Shown: positions 52,186 to 60,969 of the stretch, in pieces | How the letters are laid out: every line of letters starts with the position of its first letter | How positions within the stretch are numbered: position 1 is the first letter of the stretch | Assembly: GCF_001468265.1 (NCBI RefSeq) | Contig: NZ_LNRZ01000011.1 | Location: forward strand, 56,594-120,593 | DNA length: 64,000 nucleotides | Reading direction: 5' to 3' | Origin: Sphingopyxis sp. H050 | Lineage (GTDB): Bacteria; Pseudomonadota; Alphaproteobacteria; Sphingomonadales; Sphingomonadaceae | The notes under the pieces: generated by a model | What the model saw: only the letters and a program-made list of their open reading frames with translations | Databases searched by the model: none | Told to the model about the DNA's origin: nothing | Position numbers and translations under genes: made by a program

Positions 52186-52320
52186 CACCGAGCGAAAGCC
52201 GCCAACAAAGCGCTGATCGCCGGCTCGCTTGTCATCTTCTTCGGCTGCTTCGCGCTTATTCGTATCCACACGACGATCGGCGACACGGCCTTCCTCCGTT
52301 CGATGATCCCGCACCACGAT
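52186..52320 (+). pseudogene. Fragment of a DUF305-family gene
   Basis: The frame encodes ANKALIAGSLVIFFGCFALI then RIHTTIGDTAFLRSMIPHH. This is the last helix and the MIPHH metal motif of membrane-anchored DUF305 proteins, lacking both the upstream helices and the C-terminal half. Sequence after 52320 has no continuing homology. The rest of 52321-52529 shows no gene. Confidence 0.6.
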
Positions 52321-52529
52321 CCCGAGGCTTGCGCGGGAGTGCATCGAGACAGTGTGCTATTACCAGCGTCGGGGGTTGCTCGACACGCCCTAGCGGGGCC
52401 GGGCTCGCCGGCGGCATCCGACGCTATGCTTGAAAAGGCCTACGGCACGAAGGTCGGCGCTGCCGCATTTCGTCGCATTCTCCTTCGCAGCGCGCCAACA
52501 CGCGACCGGCTACTAAGCGTCGGGGCCCC

Positions 52530-53255
52530 TCAGAACGCCAAGTGGTTTATTCCGCCGTGCATGAAGGTTCCGCCGAGGAACCCCTGGATTGAGATCGCGA
52601 GTGTCATCAGGCCAAGCACCGCCCAATACAACGACCGCGACCGCTCGGGACCCTTGCGGTGGCGCGCTGCCATCCAAGCCAGCGCGACGCCGAAGACCGC
52701 GATCGATGTCCCGAGCCAGCGATGCGTCATCAGGATAGGGTTGCGGTCGGTCAGGTAGAACCCGCCTGCGAACCAGCCCAGGAACGCCGCCACGATCGCT
52801 CCCAGCGCGCCGACGACCAGCATTATGTGTGCGACATGCTGATAATCCCGGTTGCGGCGCCACAACCCGAACAGCTCCACCCCGAACGCACCGATGAACA
52901 GGGCGATGGGAAAATGAATGACCATGGTATGCACCCGGCCCAGCCAGCTCACAAGCCGTTCGCCGAAAGTCTTGTTCTTGTTGGCGGTCTCCTCGTGCAT
53001 GCCGCCCATGTCCATGTCGTCGCCGGCGATGTCGCGGCCGCCCATGTTCATGTCCACGGTCGACATAGAGCCCATGCCCATGTGGCCGTCGCCAGCGTCC
53101 GCCCCATCTGCTTTCTGCGTCTCGGCTGCGCTGCTAGCGGCCGGCCCGGGACCGGCCCCGAGCGCATCGTGATCTTCGTGCGCCGATGCCGACGTGCTTA
53201 CTGAGATTGCAACCGCAAGGAGTAGAGCGAAAGCCCCGCCTCGTTTACCGCCCAT
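52530..53255 (-). CDS. DUF2231-like membrane protein with Met/His-rich N-terminus
   Basis: A 241-aa protein: signal peptide MGGKRGGAFALLLAVAISVS, then a periplasmic stretch with HEDHDA and Met-rich GHMGMGSMSTVDMNMGG, and four helices (VHTMVIHFPIALFIGAFGVE, HIMLVVGALGAIVAAFLGWF). The HFPIALF block is typical of DUF2231. Copper binding by the Met/His segment is likely; transport role unknown. Start at 53255 with AAGGGG upstream. Confidence 0.8.
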   Translation of the reverse strand: MGGKRGGAFALLLAVAISVSTSASAHEDHDALGAGPGPAASSAAETQKADGADAGDGHMGMGSMSTVDMNMGGRDIAGDDMDMGGMHEETANKNKTFGERLVSWLGRVHTMVIHFPIALFIGAFGVELFGLWRRNRDYQHVAHIMLVVGALGAIVAAFLGWFAGGFYLTDRNPILMTHRWLGTSIAVFGVALAWMAARHRKGPERSRSLYWAVLGLMTLAISIQGFLGGTFMHGGINHLAF

Positions 53256-53433
53256 CACCCAACCCCTTGAACCGTGTTGTTTCAATCCAGTTTACGCACG
53301 CCGCGCCTTCTTCCCTCACCTGCCCAGCTTCCTTTGTGAAACTTTCCGTCTGCTCTTCAAGACGGACTGGACGCCACAGCTACGCTGGCTGCGGCGACCG
53401 CGTCATGCCACTCCGCCAAAAAACATCGACCGA

Positions 53434-53883
53434 TCAGCTGCCGTGGCGGGCGAACAGGCGGCGGCCGCTGGGACCAAAGGCGACCACGTCATAGGCTTGC
53501 GCCTTGACGCCCGGCACTTCCATTCCTGGCGAGCCGAACGGCATGCCGCCGACCGCGAGGCCTCGCACGCCCTTGGGCCGGGTCGAAAGAGCCCGCTTCA
53601 TGTCGGCGATCGGCACGTGGCCCTCGAAAGCGATGCCATCGGCGATTGCGGTGTGGCAGGACGAGACGTCCGCGGGAACGCCCGCGCGCTTCTGCAGCGC
53701 CGGGCGGTTGGGATCATCGACGACGCGCACCTGACGGCCGAGCTGCTGCTGCACCTGCGCCGCCCACTTGGCGCAACAGCCGCAGCCGGGGTCGCGGTGC
53801 ATAACGATCGGGGTAGCCGCGCTGGCGGCAACCGGAACCAACAAGGCTGCGGCAGTAAGCGCAAATCGCAACGCTGACTTCAT
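53434..53883 (-). CDS. DUF411 periplasmic metal-binding protein
   Basis: A 149-aa protein with signal peptide (MKSALRFALTAAALLVPVAA) and DUF411 core: MHRDPGCGCCAKWAAQVQQQ (CxCC), VSSCHTAIADGIAFEGHVP and GLAVGGMPFGSPGME. Members bind copper and are encoded with cop genes. It follows the DUF305 gene in the same orientation. Confidence 0.9.
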   Translation of the reverse strand: MKSALRFALTAAALLVPVAASAATPIVMHRDPGCGCCAKWAAQVQQQLGRQVRVVDDPNRPALQKRAGVPADVSSCHTAIADGIAFEGHVPIADMKRALSTRPKGVRGLAVGGMPFGSPGMEVPGVKAQAYDVVAFGPSGRRLFARHGS

Positions 53884-53944
53884 GGAAAAATCTCCTTGGT
53901 CGTTCCTCCCGTCTCCTCGCTGGGGGCGGGAGGAACGAGGCTTA

Positions 53945-54328
53945 TTACTGAGGACGCTTGCCCATCGACCGGAGCATCGCCTGGAGTTCACCGATGCTCT
54001 TGTTCTGCTCGGCAATCGATTTCTGGGCCATTTGCCGGGTCTTCGCATCGGGCGACTCCCGGAGAACGATCTGCGACATGGCGATCGCACCGCGGTGATG
54101 CTCGATCATCTTGCGGACCCACGTCTCGCTCGCATTAGCGCCCTTGGCCTTCATCATCTTTTCGTGCATCGCCATTTCGGCGGGCATGAAAGGCGTGTTC
54201 ATGCCAGGCATGTTGTCGTGGTTCATGCCTTGCATTTTCGAATGGTCCATGCCCTGCATCTGCTGCTGAGCCAAAGCGGGGCTCGCCGACGTCGCGGCCA
54301 GAGCCAGAAGTGTTACTGTCTTGAACAT
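53945..54328 (-). CDS. DUF305 copper-island protein
   Basis: A 127-aa secreted protein: signal peptide MFKTVTLLALAATSASPALA, Met/His-rich MQGMDHSKMQGMNHDNMPGM, then the DUF305 helices with MIEHHRGAIAMSQ. The ferritin-like fold probably binds copper through Met and His. Lies between copB and DUF411 genes. Confidence 0.9.
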   Translation of the reverse strand: MFKTVTLLALAATSASPALAQQQMQGMDHSKMQGMNHDNMPGMNTPFMPAEMAMHEKMMKAKGANASETWVRKMIEHHRGAIAMSQIVLRESPDAKTRQMAQKSIAEQNKSIGELQAMLRSMGKRPQ

Positions 54329-54375
54329 CGACTTCTCCTTCTTGACCTCAGCCAACCCGACAAGACTAGTCGGCC

Positions 54376-55689
54376 TCAAAACCATGTGCGAATGCCCAGA
54401 ACTAGGCTGGTCGACGCCGCCCCCTGGCCTTCGGCGCGTGCGAAGCGAGCCGTGTCCCCGAAGCTGCGGTCGTACGATATGCCCACATAGGGCGCGAACT
54501 CGCGCCTGATCTCGTAGCGGAGACGCAGACCGAGTTCGGCCGTGGAAAGGCCTGAGCCGATGCCGATTTCCGGCACGTCCTGCGCGGCGAAGTTTAATTC
54601 GGCGCGGGGCTGAAGGACTAGCCGCTGCGTGATCCGCTGATCGTAATAGCCTTCCAGGCGCCCGAGCAGGTCGCCCTTGTTGGACAGGAATAGCGCGCCC
54701 TCGACATCGAAGAAGCCGGGTGCCAGCGTTTCGAAGCCGACCGACGCATAGACGCGCGAGGGGTTGGGCTTGAAATCGTAGCGGACGCCAAGCTGTATAT
54801 CGGTGTATGGGCCAATGGCGCGCGAATAAAGCGCCTGTACCTCCGCCGCTTCCAGACTTCCCCCGATATTCCCTTCGCCCTCGGTCTTGAGCACCAGCCG
54901 GTTGATATCACCCCCATACCAGGCACTGCCGTCCCACCGGTAACCATCGCGACCGTCCCGGATCTGGACTTCAGCCAGATTGAATATGACCTGGGAGAAA
55001 TTCTGCCCGCCGTGCATCGACCGCAGATGCTGCTGCGAATGCGCCATGGCAGCGGCAGAGTAGACCTGGTCCGCGGCCCGATCCGTCGGGATGGGCGGCG
55101 GCGGAGCGGTGCCGGCCTGCAGGTTGGTGCCGATCATCGCCGCGCCCGTGGCTGAGGGCATGCTTCCCATGTCGTGTCCCGGCATGCCTTGCATCGCGCC
55201 CGAACTCTGGCCCATTCCCGGCATCGATCCATGGTCCATGCCTTGCCTGGTGCTTGGCTGGCCGGAGGCGGCACCGCCGGAGGCACTTGGCATGGCCGAC
55301 ATGTCGTGCGCGGTATTGGGGTTGGGGTTGGCTCCAGGCGTATTCATGCCCGGCATGGTCGTCATGTCATGACCGGCGTGAGGATCGGCAACGATCGTTG
55401 CAGGGGCCGGAGGCTTGGCGGGCTGATTCGCAGCGGGCTTGGCCCCCGATCCCGTTTTCGCGGGCGGTGTCGATCTAGCGGCGGGCTTTGGGGACGCTTT
55501 GCGCGCGACGGGCTTGGTCGCTGCGGGCTTCTTGGCGGCCGGCTTTTTAGCGGCCGGCTTTTTCACCGCTGGCGTATTTGACGGCGGCATCTTCATGCCC
55601 GGCATATTGGAATGGTCCATCTGCGCGGCCACCGGACTTGCGAGGCCAAGTGCCGCGCCGCCAGCGATCAAGAGGAACTTAGGCTGCAT
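54376..55689 (-). CDS. copB: Outer-membrane copper resistance protein CopB
   Basis: A 437-aa protein. Signal peptide (MQPKFLLIAGGAALGLASPV); a Met/His-rich region (MDHSNMPGMKMPP); a Lys/Pro/Ala linker with repeated KKPAA units near residues 40-70; further MPGM repeats to about 190. The C-terminal CopB barrel (GGDINRLVLKTEGEGNIGGS, ending LVLGIRTWF) spans the outer membrane. It overlaps the end of the copA oxidase gene by 11 bp. Confidence 0.94.
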   Translation of the reverse strand: MQPKFLLIAGGAALGLASPVAAQMDHSNMPGMKMPPSNTPAVKKPAAKKPAAKKPAATKPVARKASPKPAARSTPPAKTGSGAKPAANQPAKPPAPATIVADPHAGHDMTTMPGMNTPGANPNPNTAHDMSAMPSASGGAASGQPSTRQGMDHGSMPGMGQSSGAMQGMPGHDMGSMPSATGAAMIGTNLQAGTAPPPPIPTDRAADQVYSAAAMAHSQQHLRSMHGGQNFSQVIFNLAEVQIRDGRDGYRWDGSAWYGGDINRLVLKTEGEGNIGGSLEAAEVQALYSRAIGPYTDIQLGVRYDFKPNPSRVYASVGFETLAPGFFDVEGALFLSNKGDLLGRLEGYYDQRITQRLVLQPRAELNFAAQDVPEIGIGSGLSTAELGLRLRYEIRREFAPYVGISYDRSFGDTARFARAEGQGAASTSLVLGIRTWF

Positions 55690-57685
55690 CGCGGTTCTCC
55701 TCGCCCATCGGGCGAACCGTCACGACACGCATCATCCCCGCGGTCATGTGATAAAGATTGTGGCAGTGGAACGCCCAGTCGCCGGGCGCATCGGCCGTTA
55801 CGTCGAATGTCATCTTACCGCCGGGCGCCACATTCACCGTGTGCTTGCGAGGCGCGAAGTCGCCATGTCCGGTCACCAGCTCGAAGAAGTGGCCGTGCAA
55901 ATGAATTGGGTGCGGCATCATCGTGTCATTGACCAGGGTGACGCGCGCGCGCTCGTCCTTGCGGAACGGGATGGGGTCGGCAGGGTCGCTCATCTTCTGG
56001 CCGTCAAAGCCCCACATGTAGCGCTCCATATTGCCCGTCAGGTGGATCTCCAACTGACGCGACGGGGCGCGAACGTCCGGGTTGCGGTCGAGCGCGACAA
56101 GATCGCGATAAGTGAGCACGCGATGATCCGCGTCCTCCAGCCCCTGCGGCGGCTCGCCCGTGCGGTCCTTCGGCATCGGCGAGATGGTCTGCACTCCCGG
56201 CCCCATCTTGACGCCGGGCGCGTTCTTGGGGTTGCGCATGTTCATGTCCATGCTGCCGCCTGACCCATGATCCATCCCGGCCATGCCGCCGCTGCTCATC
56301 TGACCATGGTCCATGCCCGCCATCCCGGCAGCGCCCGCCGCCATTTGGCTATGGTCCATCCCTGGCATAGCGCCGCTCATCTGGTCGCCCCCCATCCCAG
56401 CCATGCCGGCCATCGCAGCGCCTACCGCCTTCGTTCCGTGATCGGTGGGCTCTTTCCACCCGGTGAGCTTCCACAGGTTGCGCGAGGCATTCTGCATCAA
56501 CGTGGGATCCGGCCCGCGCTTTGCGACCGGGTTCTCGTCCGCCATACCGGACATCCCCTCCATCCCGCTCATGTCCATGCCCATGTCGGTCATGGTCAGC
56601 AACGTGCGCGGGCGGAGCGGCGGGACCGGGGCGATCATGCCCTCGCGCGGGGCCAGTGTCGCGCGCCCCATGCCGGATCGGTCGATCGCCTCGGAAACGA
56701 AGCTGTAGGCGCGGTCCTCGGGCGTCACGATCACGTCGAAGGTTTCCGCGACGCCGATCTGGAATTCGTCCACGGTTACCGGCCGGACGTTCTGGCCGTC
56801 GGCCTGCACCACCGTCATCGGCAAGTCAGGGATGCGCACGTTGAAGTTGGTTTGCGCCGCAGCATTGACGATGCGCAGCCGAACCCGCTCGCCCGGTCGG
56901 AAGAGGCCCGTCCAGTTGTCGTAAGGGCCAAAGCCATTGACGAGGAAGGTGTAGGTCGACCCCGTAACATCCGCAATATCGGCCGGGTCCATGCGCATCT
57001 TGCCCCATTCCATCCGATCCTTGAGGCGCATCTCGCGGCCGGCGAGCAGCCCGCTCAGCGTCGGGCGCTGATAGTTGAAATAGGCGCCGCCCATCTGCTT
57101 GAGCTTGCGGAAAATTTCCTCGCCCGTCATTTCGCTATGGTCGGAGAGGACGATCACATGCTCGCGGTCGAACGCGATCGGGTCGGCACCGGCCGGATCA
57201 ATCACGATGGGTCCGTAGAGCCCTGCCTGCTCCTGTTCGCCCGAATGGCTGTGATACCAGTAGGTGCCCGACTGCAAGATCGGGAATTCGTATACGAAGG
57301 TCGAACGCGCCTTGATGCCAGGGAAGCTGATGCCGGGCACGCCGTCCATTTGGAACGGCAGAATGAGCCCGTGCCAGTGAATCGAGCTATCCTCGTCGAG
57401 ATTGTTGGTCACTGCGAGACGGACGTTCTGGCCCTCCTGGAGGCGGACGAGCGGTGCGGGCACGGTGCCGTTGACGCCGATTGCCGGCGTCGTGATCCCG
57501 TCCATGACGAGCTTCATCCTGTCGATCGTCAGCGCGATGTTTGTGCCCGACACGGTCGGCAGGGGCCTGGCGATGCCGCGCGACACAGGTTGCGCCCAAG
57601 CCGGCAGGTAGGCCGACATGGCCAGCGTGCCGCCAAGCATGGCGGTTCCGCGCATTACGTCGCGCCGGTTTAGATTGCGGCTCAT
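55679..57685 (-). CDS. copA: Periplasmic multicopper oxidase CopA (PcoA family)
   Basis: A 668-aa oxidase with a Tat signal (MSRNLNRRDVMRGTAML). Copper ligands: SIHWHGLILP, YWYHSHSGEQEQAGLYG, HPIHLHGHFFEL and WAFHCHNLYHMTAGMM. A Met/His-rich segment near residues 420-480 (repeats of GMDHSQM type) binds extra copper. Together with CopB it sequesters and oxidises periplasmic copper. It follows the sigma factor gene by 91 bp. Distinct from the P-type ATPase of the same symbol at 323-2860. Confidence 0.95.
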   Translation of the reverse strand: MSRNLNRRDVMRGTAMLGGTLAMSAYLPAWAQPVSRGIARPLPTVSGTNIALTIDRMKLVMDGITTPAIGVNGTVPAPLVRLQEGQNVRLAVTNNLDEDSSIHWHGLILPFQMDGVPGISFPGIKARSTFVYEFPILQSGTYWYHSHSGEQEQAGLYGPIVIDPAGADPIAFDREHVIVLSDHSEMTGEEIFRKLKQMGGAYFNYQRPTLSGLLAGREMRLKDRMEWGKMRMDPADIADVTGSTYTFLVNGFGPYDNWTGLFRPGERVRLRIVNAAAQTNFNVRIPDLPMTVVQADGQNVRPVTVDEFQIGVAETFDVIVTPEDRAYSFVSEAIDRSGMGRATLAPREGMIAPVPPLRPRTLLTMTDMGMDMSGMEGMSGMADENPVAKRGPDPTLMQNASRNLWKLTGWKEPTDHGTKAVGAAMAGMAGMGGDQMSGAMPGMDHSQMAAGAAGMAGMDHGQMSSGGMAGMDHGSGGSMDMNMRNPKNAPGVKMGPGVQTISPMPKDRTGEPPQGLEDADHRVLTYRDLVALDRNPDVRAPSRQLEIHLTGNMERYMWGFDGQKMSDPADPIPFRKDERARVTLVNDTMMPHPIHLHGHFFELVTGHGDFAPRKHTVNVAPGGKMTFDVTADAPGDWAFHCHNLYHMTAGMMRVVTVRPMGEENRDAA

Positions 57686-57776
57686 GCCTTTCCTTCGCTC
57701 CAGTTCAATGCTTGCGGCCGGCGGCGGGGGGGGGCGCCGACCTTATCTTTCATTACGCGCAAATAGGCTCATCCCC

Positions 57777-58349
57777 TCACGCGAAGTCGAGAATTTTCGA
57801 TAATCTTTCACGCGCACGCCGGAGCCGCGTCTCCACGGCCTTTCCGCTGATCCCCAGCGCGGCGGCGGTTTCCGCCTGGGACAAGCCCTCCACGGTCCGC
57901 AGCAAAAGCGTCTCCTTGAGCGTGGCCGGCAGCTCGGACACCGCGCGCGAAAGCCGCGCGAGCTCTGCGCGATCGAAGGTGATGGCGTCGGCACCCGGCG
58001 CCTCGTCCCGCTCACTCTCCATGGTGTCGGGCGGCAGCGAAGAGGCGAACGATAGTATCTGGCGTATGCGCCGCCGCCTGTGCCAGTCGCGGCTCTTGTT
58101 GATCGCCACGCGGGTCAGCCACGCAGCGAGCGGCCGATCTCCGTCATACTTTCGCAAGTTCTGAAAGGCGGCCACGAAGCATTCCTGAGTGAGGTCAAGC
58201 GCCTCTTCGGCGTCGCCGATATGCGAGCGGATCAGGCGGTAGACCGGTCTTTGGTGCCGCCGCATGATCTCAGCGAACGCAGCCTGACGTCCGGCGAGCG
58301 TCAAGGCGGCGAGTTCGCCGTCCGTGCAGGCCGCGAGATCAAGGCTCAC
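57777..58349 (-). CDS. ECF sigma factor, CnrH-like
   Basis: A 190-aa ECF sigma factor. Region 2: FAEIMRRHQRPVYRLIRSHI and DLTQECFVAAFQNL. Region 4: ELPATLKETLLLRTVEGLSQ, AETAAALGISGKAVETRLRR. It shares ATGA with the sensor gene upstream. Size and order match cnrH of cnrYXH metal-resistance systems. It likely drives the copAB operon immediately downstream. Confidence 0.92.
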   Translation of the reverse strand: MSLDLAACTDGELAALTLAGRQAAFAEIMRRHQRPVYRLIRSHIGDAEEALDLTQECFVAAFQNLRKYDGDRPLAAWLTRVAINKSRDWHRRRRIRQILSFASSLPPDTMESERDEAPGADAITFDRAELARLSRAVSELPATLKETLLLRTVEGLSQAETAAALGISGKAVETRLRRARERLSKILDFA

Positions 58350-58789
58350 CGCGCGTCTGCGGTCAGCGCCTTCACCACCGCGCGGTCAAACGTCCTCGCC
58401 TGGTCGGGCCGCAGGATCTGCCGCATCGCGAACATATGGTTCAACGTCTCCTTCTGGAGCTCACCCATCGCGCCGTGCGAACGATCGACGGCGGCCGCGA
58501 CCTGCGGCCCGTTACCATGTTCGGCCTCGATGGCGGCGGCGAGCCGGGCGTTGTCGGCTCTGAGTTCCAGCTCCAAGGCACGCCTTCGAACGGTGAAGTG
58601 AGACTCCAGCATCTGGAGCTTGGTCTGTTGAGCTTCGTCCAGCTCGAGCCCGTCGTGGAGCAAGCTGTGAAGCTCAACGCCCGGGCTTGGCGGGGAGGGG
58701 AATAACTCACGTCCAGCCCACACGCCTGCGACCGCCGCCACGAACGCGACGATGGCGATCAGCATCGTCCTCCGGGCGCCGCTCGTCAC
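58346..58789 (-). CDS. Periplasmic heavy-metal sensor, CnrX-like
   Basis: A 147-aa membrane-anchored protein with an N-terminal helix (MLIAIVAFVAAVAGVWAG) and a periplasmic four-helix domain of the CnrX/Spy metal-resistance fold. Candidate metal ligands are His residues in LHSLLHDGLELDEAQ and His/Met in ETLNHMFAMRQILRPDQ. CnrX-type proteins sense metal and relieve anti-sigma inhibition. Coupled to both neighbours by ATGA overlaps. Confidence 0.87.
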   Translation of the reverse strand: MTSGARRTMLIAIVAFVAAVAGVWAGRELFPSPPSPGVELHSLLHDGLELDEAQQTKLQMLESHFTVRRRALELELRADNARLAAAIEAEHGNGPQVAAAVDRSHGAMGELQKETLNHMFAMRQILRPDQARTFDRAVVKALTADAR

Positions 58790-59070
58790 TGGAACGCGAG
58801 TAAGGTCGAAGGCGCTAGCGGCATGGCAGGCCCGAAGGGTGTTAGCGTCGGCACCTGCGCAGTCGTCGCTGCGGACGACAATCCGCCGCCCACCACTCCC
58901 AAGGCGACTGCGCCTAGCGCTGCCAGCATGCCGGATCGCAGCGTAACTCCGCCGCCCGCGCGCCGCTCCGCCGCGATCAACCGCATGACATCGCCTTCCA
59001 GTTCAGCAAGCCGTGGATGAAGCGGTTGCTCGGCAAGGCGGCGCAACGCGCTGTCTAAATTCATGTCCAT
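58786..59070 (-). CDS. Short membrane anti-sigma factor candidate, CnrY-like
   Basis: A 94-aa protein: cytosolic N-terminal half (MDMNLDSALRRLAEQPLHPR) able to bind a sigma factor, one helix (GMLAALGAVALGVVGGGLSS) and a short periplasmic tail. Its length, topology and position before CnrX-like and CnrH-like genes match CnrY (about 95 aa). Start at 59070 with GGAGGA 7 bp upstream. Primary-sequence identity to CnrY is not claimed. Confidence 0.7.
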   Translation of the reverse strand: MDMNLDSALRRLAEQPLHPRLAELEGDVMRLIAAERRAGGGVTLRSGMLAALGAVALGVVGGGLSSAATTAQVPTLTPFGPAMPLAPSTLLAFQ

Positions 59071-59073
59071 GTT

Positions 59074-60028
59074 CATTCCTCCGCCGTCCTCACATCCATT
59101 ACGCACGGCCGGTGAACACCCCTCGAGTCCGAAGCGAGCGAATGTCACACACCCCCCGGACGCGGCTGCGCACTCTTCCATTGCGTCCAATCGCTGGCAG
59201 CTCGCTAGACAGGCCGGGCAAACGCGTCCCGCTGTTCGAATTCCCTGTTTTATGGGAGGTCAAAATCGGTCGGATGACACGCAGACCGGCAATCGATGCG
59301 GTTCCGCGGCCTCGCCGTCGCAGAACCCCCGTTCAGAACGATGAGGGCGGCCCAATCGGGCGGCCACGCCTTGATATCAACCCACCCCCAAGGCCGGCCT
59401 GAGGCCAGTGAACGGGCTGGGGCGACGGCGCGATGTTTGCTATTTCCGATGACGTTAGCGTTCAAATTGCGCGGGCACGGATGAGCGCGTCACCGAGTCG
59501 AGCCTGGTAGCTCGTTGAGGGGACGGCACTTACCCTGCGAAAAGCGCCCGAGCAATCCTTGACGCCCCACATTTCAAATGCCCTGACCGCCGTCTTTTCC
59601 TCCAGCTGGAGCTAGAGTCCGGCCTGACGGTGAGGGTCGCGTCGTTCGTCTTTCCCGGCGTTCTGGCGGCATTCGCCGTCGTGCTCAGCCTGGGTTTGTC
59701 CCGAAGACTCTGGAAAGCCCGTCCGGTGCCCGCCACCGGATCAGGTACATAAGCCGGACCGCGGAGCCGACTTTAAGCCCGCAGGACAGCGAGAGGGAAA
59801 CGGCTTAGGATATGGGGGAAAGGGGCAAAAGGGTGCCGCGGACGGCTCCGCGCGCCTGGTAAGCTTCGACTTCCGAGCTGAGACGAGTTCCCGGCGTAAG
59901 GTGCTTCCGTCCCGTCTTCACGCGAGCTGCCGAGACTATTCAAACCCGGTTCAGCACGTTCGGCGCACACATCTCTCCAGCCCGATCGGCCACTCGCGGT
60001 ACGACGAGCGTAGTTGTGGAGAAGGAAC
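59074..60028. other. Long intergenic region
   Basis: About 950 bp without a convincing gene. It should contain the promoter of the sigma/sensor/anti-sigma operon. A frame at 59519-59752 ends in a hydrophobic helix (FVFPGVLAAFAVVLSLGLS) followed by basic residues. It has only a GTG (59630) as start and no good ribosome site; it may be the remnant of a membrane protein. Confidence 0.4.
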
Positions 60029-60358
60029 ATGTTCAAGCTCGCGATCGCCGGATTGGCACTCATCGTAGCCGCACCGGCCCTCGCCGAACCGCCGGCCCAT
60101 GCCGGCCAATCCAACGGCCATGGGTATCAGAACCAGAGCTACTACAGCCAAGGCTATGGCTATGTTGAACCGCAGGGTCACGGCCGAAGTTACGGCTCTT
60201 ACCAAGGCCAAGGGCATAGCAGTTACGGTAACGGTTATTCCAATTACGGCAACTATGGCTACGCCTCGAACCGGCACGCCCGTCGGGACTACCGCCGGGA
60301 AGTACGTCATGCGCGTCGCGACGCGCGCCGGTACAACGAGCATGGTTACAACCACTAG
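60029..60358 (+). CDS. Small secreted Gly/Tyr/Ser-rich protein
   Basis: A 109-aa protein with signal peptide MFKLAIAGLALIVAAPALA; the mature part is low-complexity (YYSQGYGYVEPQGHG, SYGNGYSNYGNYGYAS) with a basic Arg/His end (HARRDYRREVRHARRDARR). AAGGA precedes the ATG. No family recognised; perhaps an envelope or extracellular matrix protein. His and Tyr could bind metal, but this is speculation. Confidence 0.75.
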   Translation: MFKLAIAGLALIVAAPALAEPPAHAGQSNGHGYQNQSYYSQGYGYVEPQGHGRSYGSYQGQGHSSYGNGYSNYGNYGYASNRHARRDYRREVRHARRDARRYNEHGYNH

Positions 60359-60365
60359 GATGCAC

Positions 60366-60410
60366 AACGGCGCGGGCCACCGCGCCGTTGTCACTTCTGA
60401 AGAGTGACAA
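60366..60410 (+). terminator. Tandem hairpins after the Gly/Tyr-rich gene
   Basis: Stem AACGGCGCGG/CCGCGCCGTT (60366-60389) with loop GCCA, followed by TTGTCACT...AGTGACAA (60388-60410). Likely transcription end; no T tract. Confidence 0.5.
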
Positions 60411-60456
60411 CGCGTCTGACACGCAAGAGTACGGAGAAGGTCGCGGGCGTGCGGCT

Positions 60457-60953
60457 TTAGGCAATCTTTGCTCTGACACCCGCAATTAGGAGCCTCCGCG
60501 CCACTTCGAGAGCCACGCCGAAAACTAGGTGCGAGACAAAGCCGCGCAGGTGCGTCGAAGCCGCGACCTCCGAAGCGGGGGGACTAAAGCCCAACGCCGG
60601 CATCGCCATCTCGTCGGCGACCAGCGACACCGCCGCTCCGTAGGCGGTTCCGAACCCAGCGCTGGTCTCTGGGCGAACCTCCACCGCGGCTCCGAGAGAG
60701 CGCCGAGAAACACCCCAAAGCCGTAATGAACAGCTGCTCCCGCAGGCTCACGATATCCCTCCGGTACCGGTTTCCCTACGGTAGCTTCCGTTACAGCGTC
60801 GGCCACCTTGACGGTGTTGGGCTCGTCTCCGACATCCCTATCGCCCGAAGCGGCTTTCCAGGCTTCGTGGAACTCGGACATTACCCACGAGGCCACCAAC
60901 CCCGCCGCGCCCGTCACAGCGCCTTCGATTACGCGCTCTGTGTTCACATCCAT
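60457..60953 (-). pseudogene. DUF1440-like membrane protein gene with a frameshift
   Basis: The first frame (from ATG 60953) reads VIEGAVTGAAGLVASWVMSE and VHYGFGVFLGAL, then loses homology. The next frame takes over with GAAVEVRPETSAGFGTAYGA and HLVFGVALEVARRLLIAG. Together they form a DUF1440-type small membrane protein. The switch is in the TCTC tract near 60692-60697 and fits loss of one base in an original FLGALYGAAVE. Either inactivated, or a sequencing error. Confidence 0.75.
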
Positions 60954-60969
60954 CTCTCCGGCGCCTTGT

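Noticed and set aside
56267..57673. 468-aa plus-strand open frame, His-rich
   Set aside because: Antisense to the CopA oxidase; His-richness comes from reading Met codons backwards.
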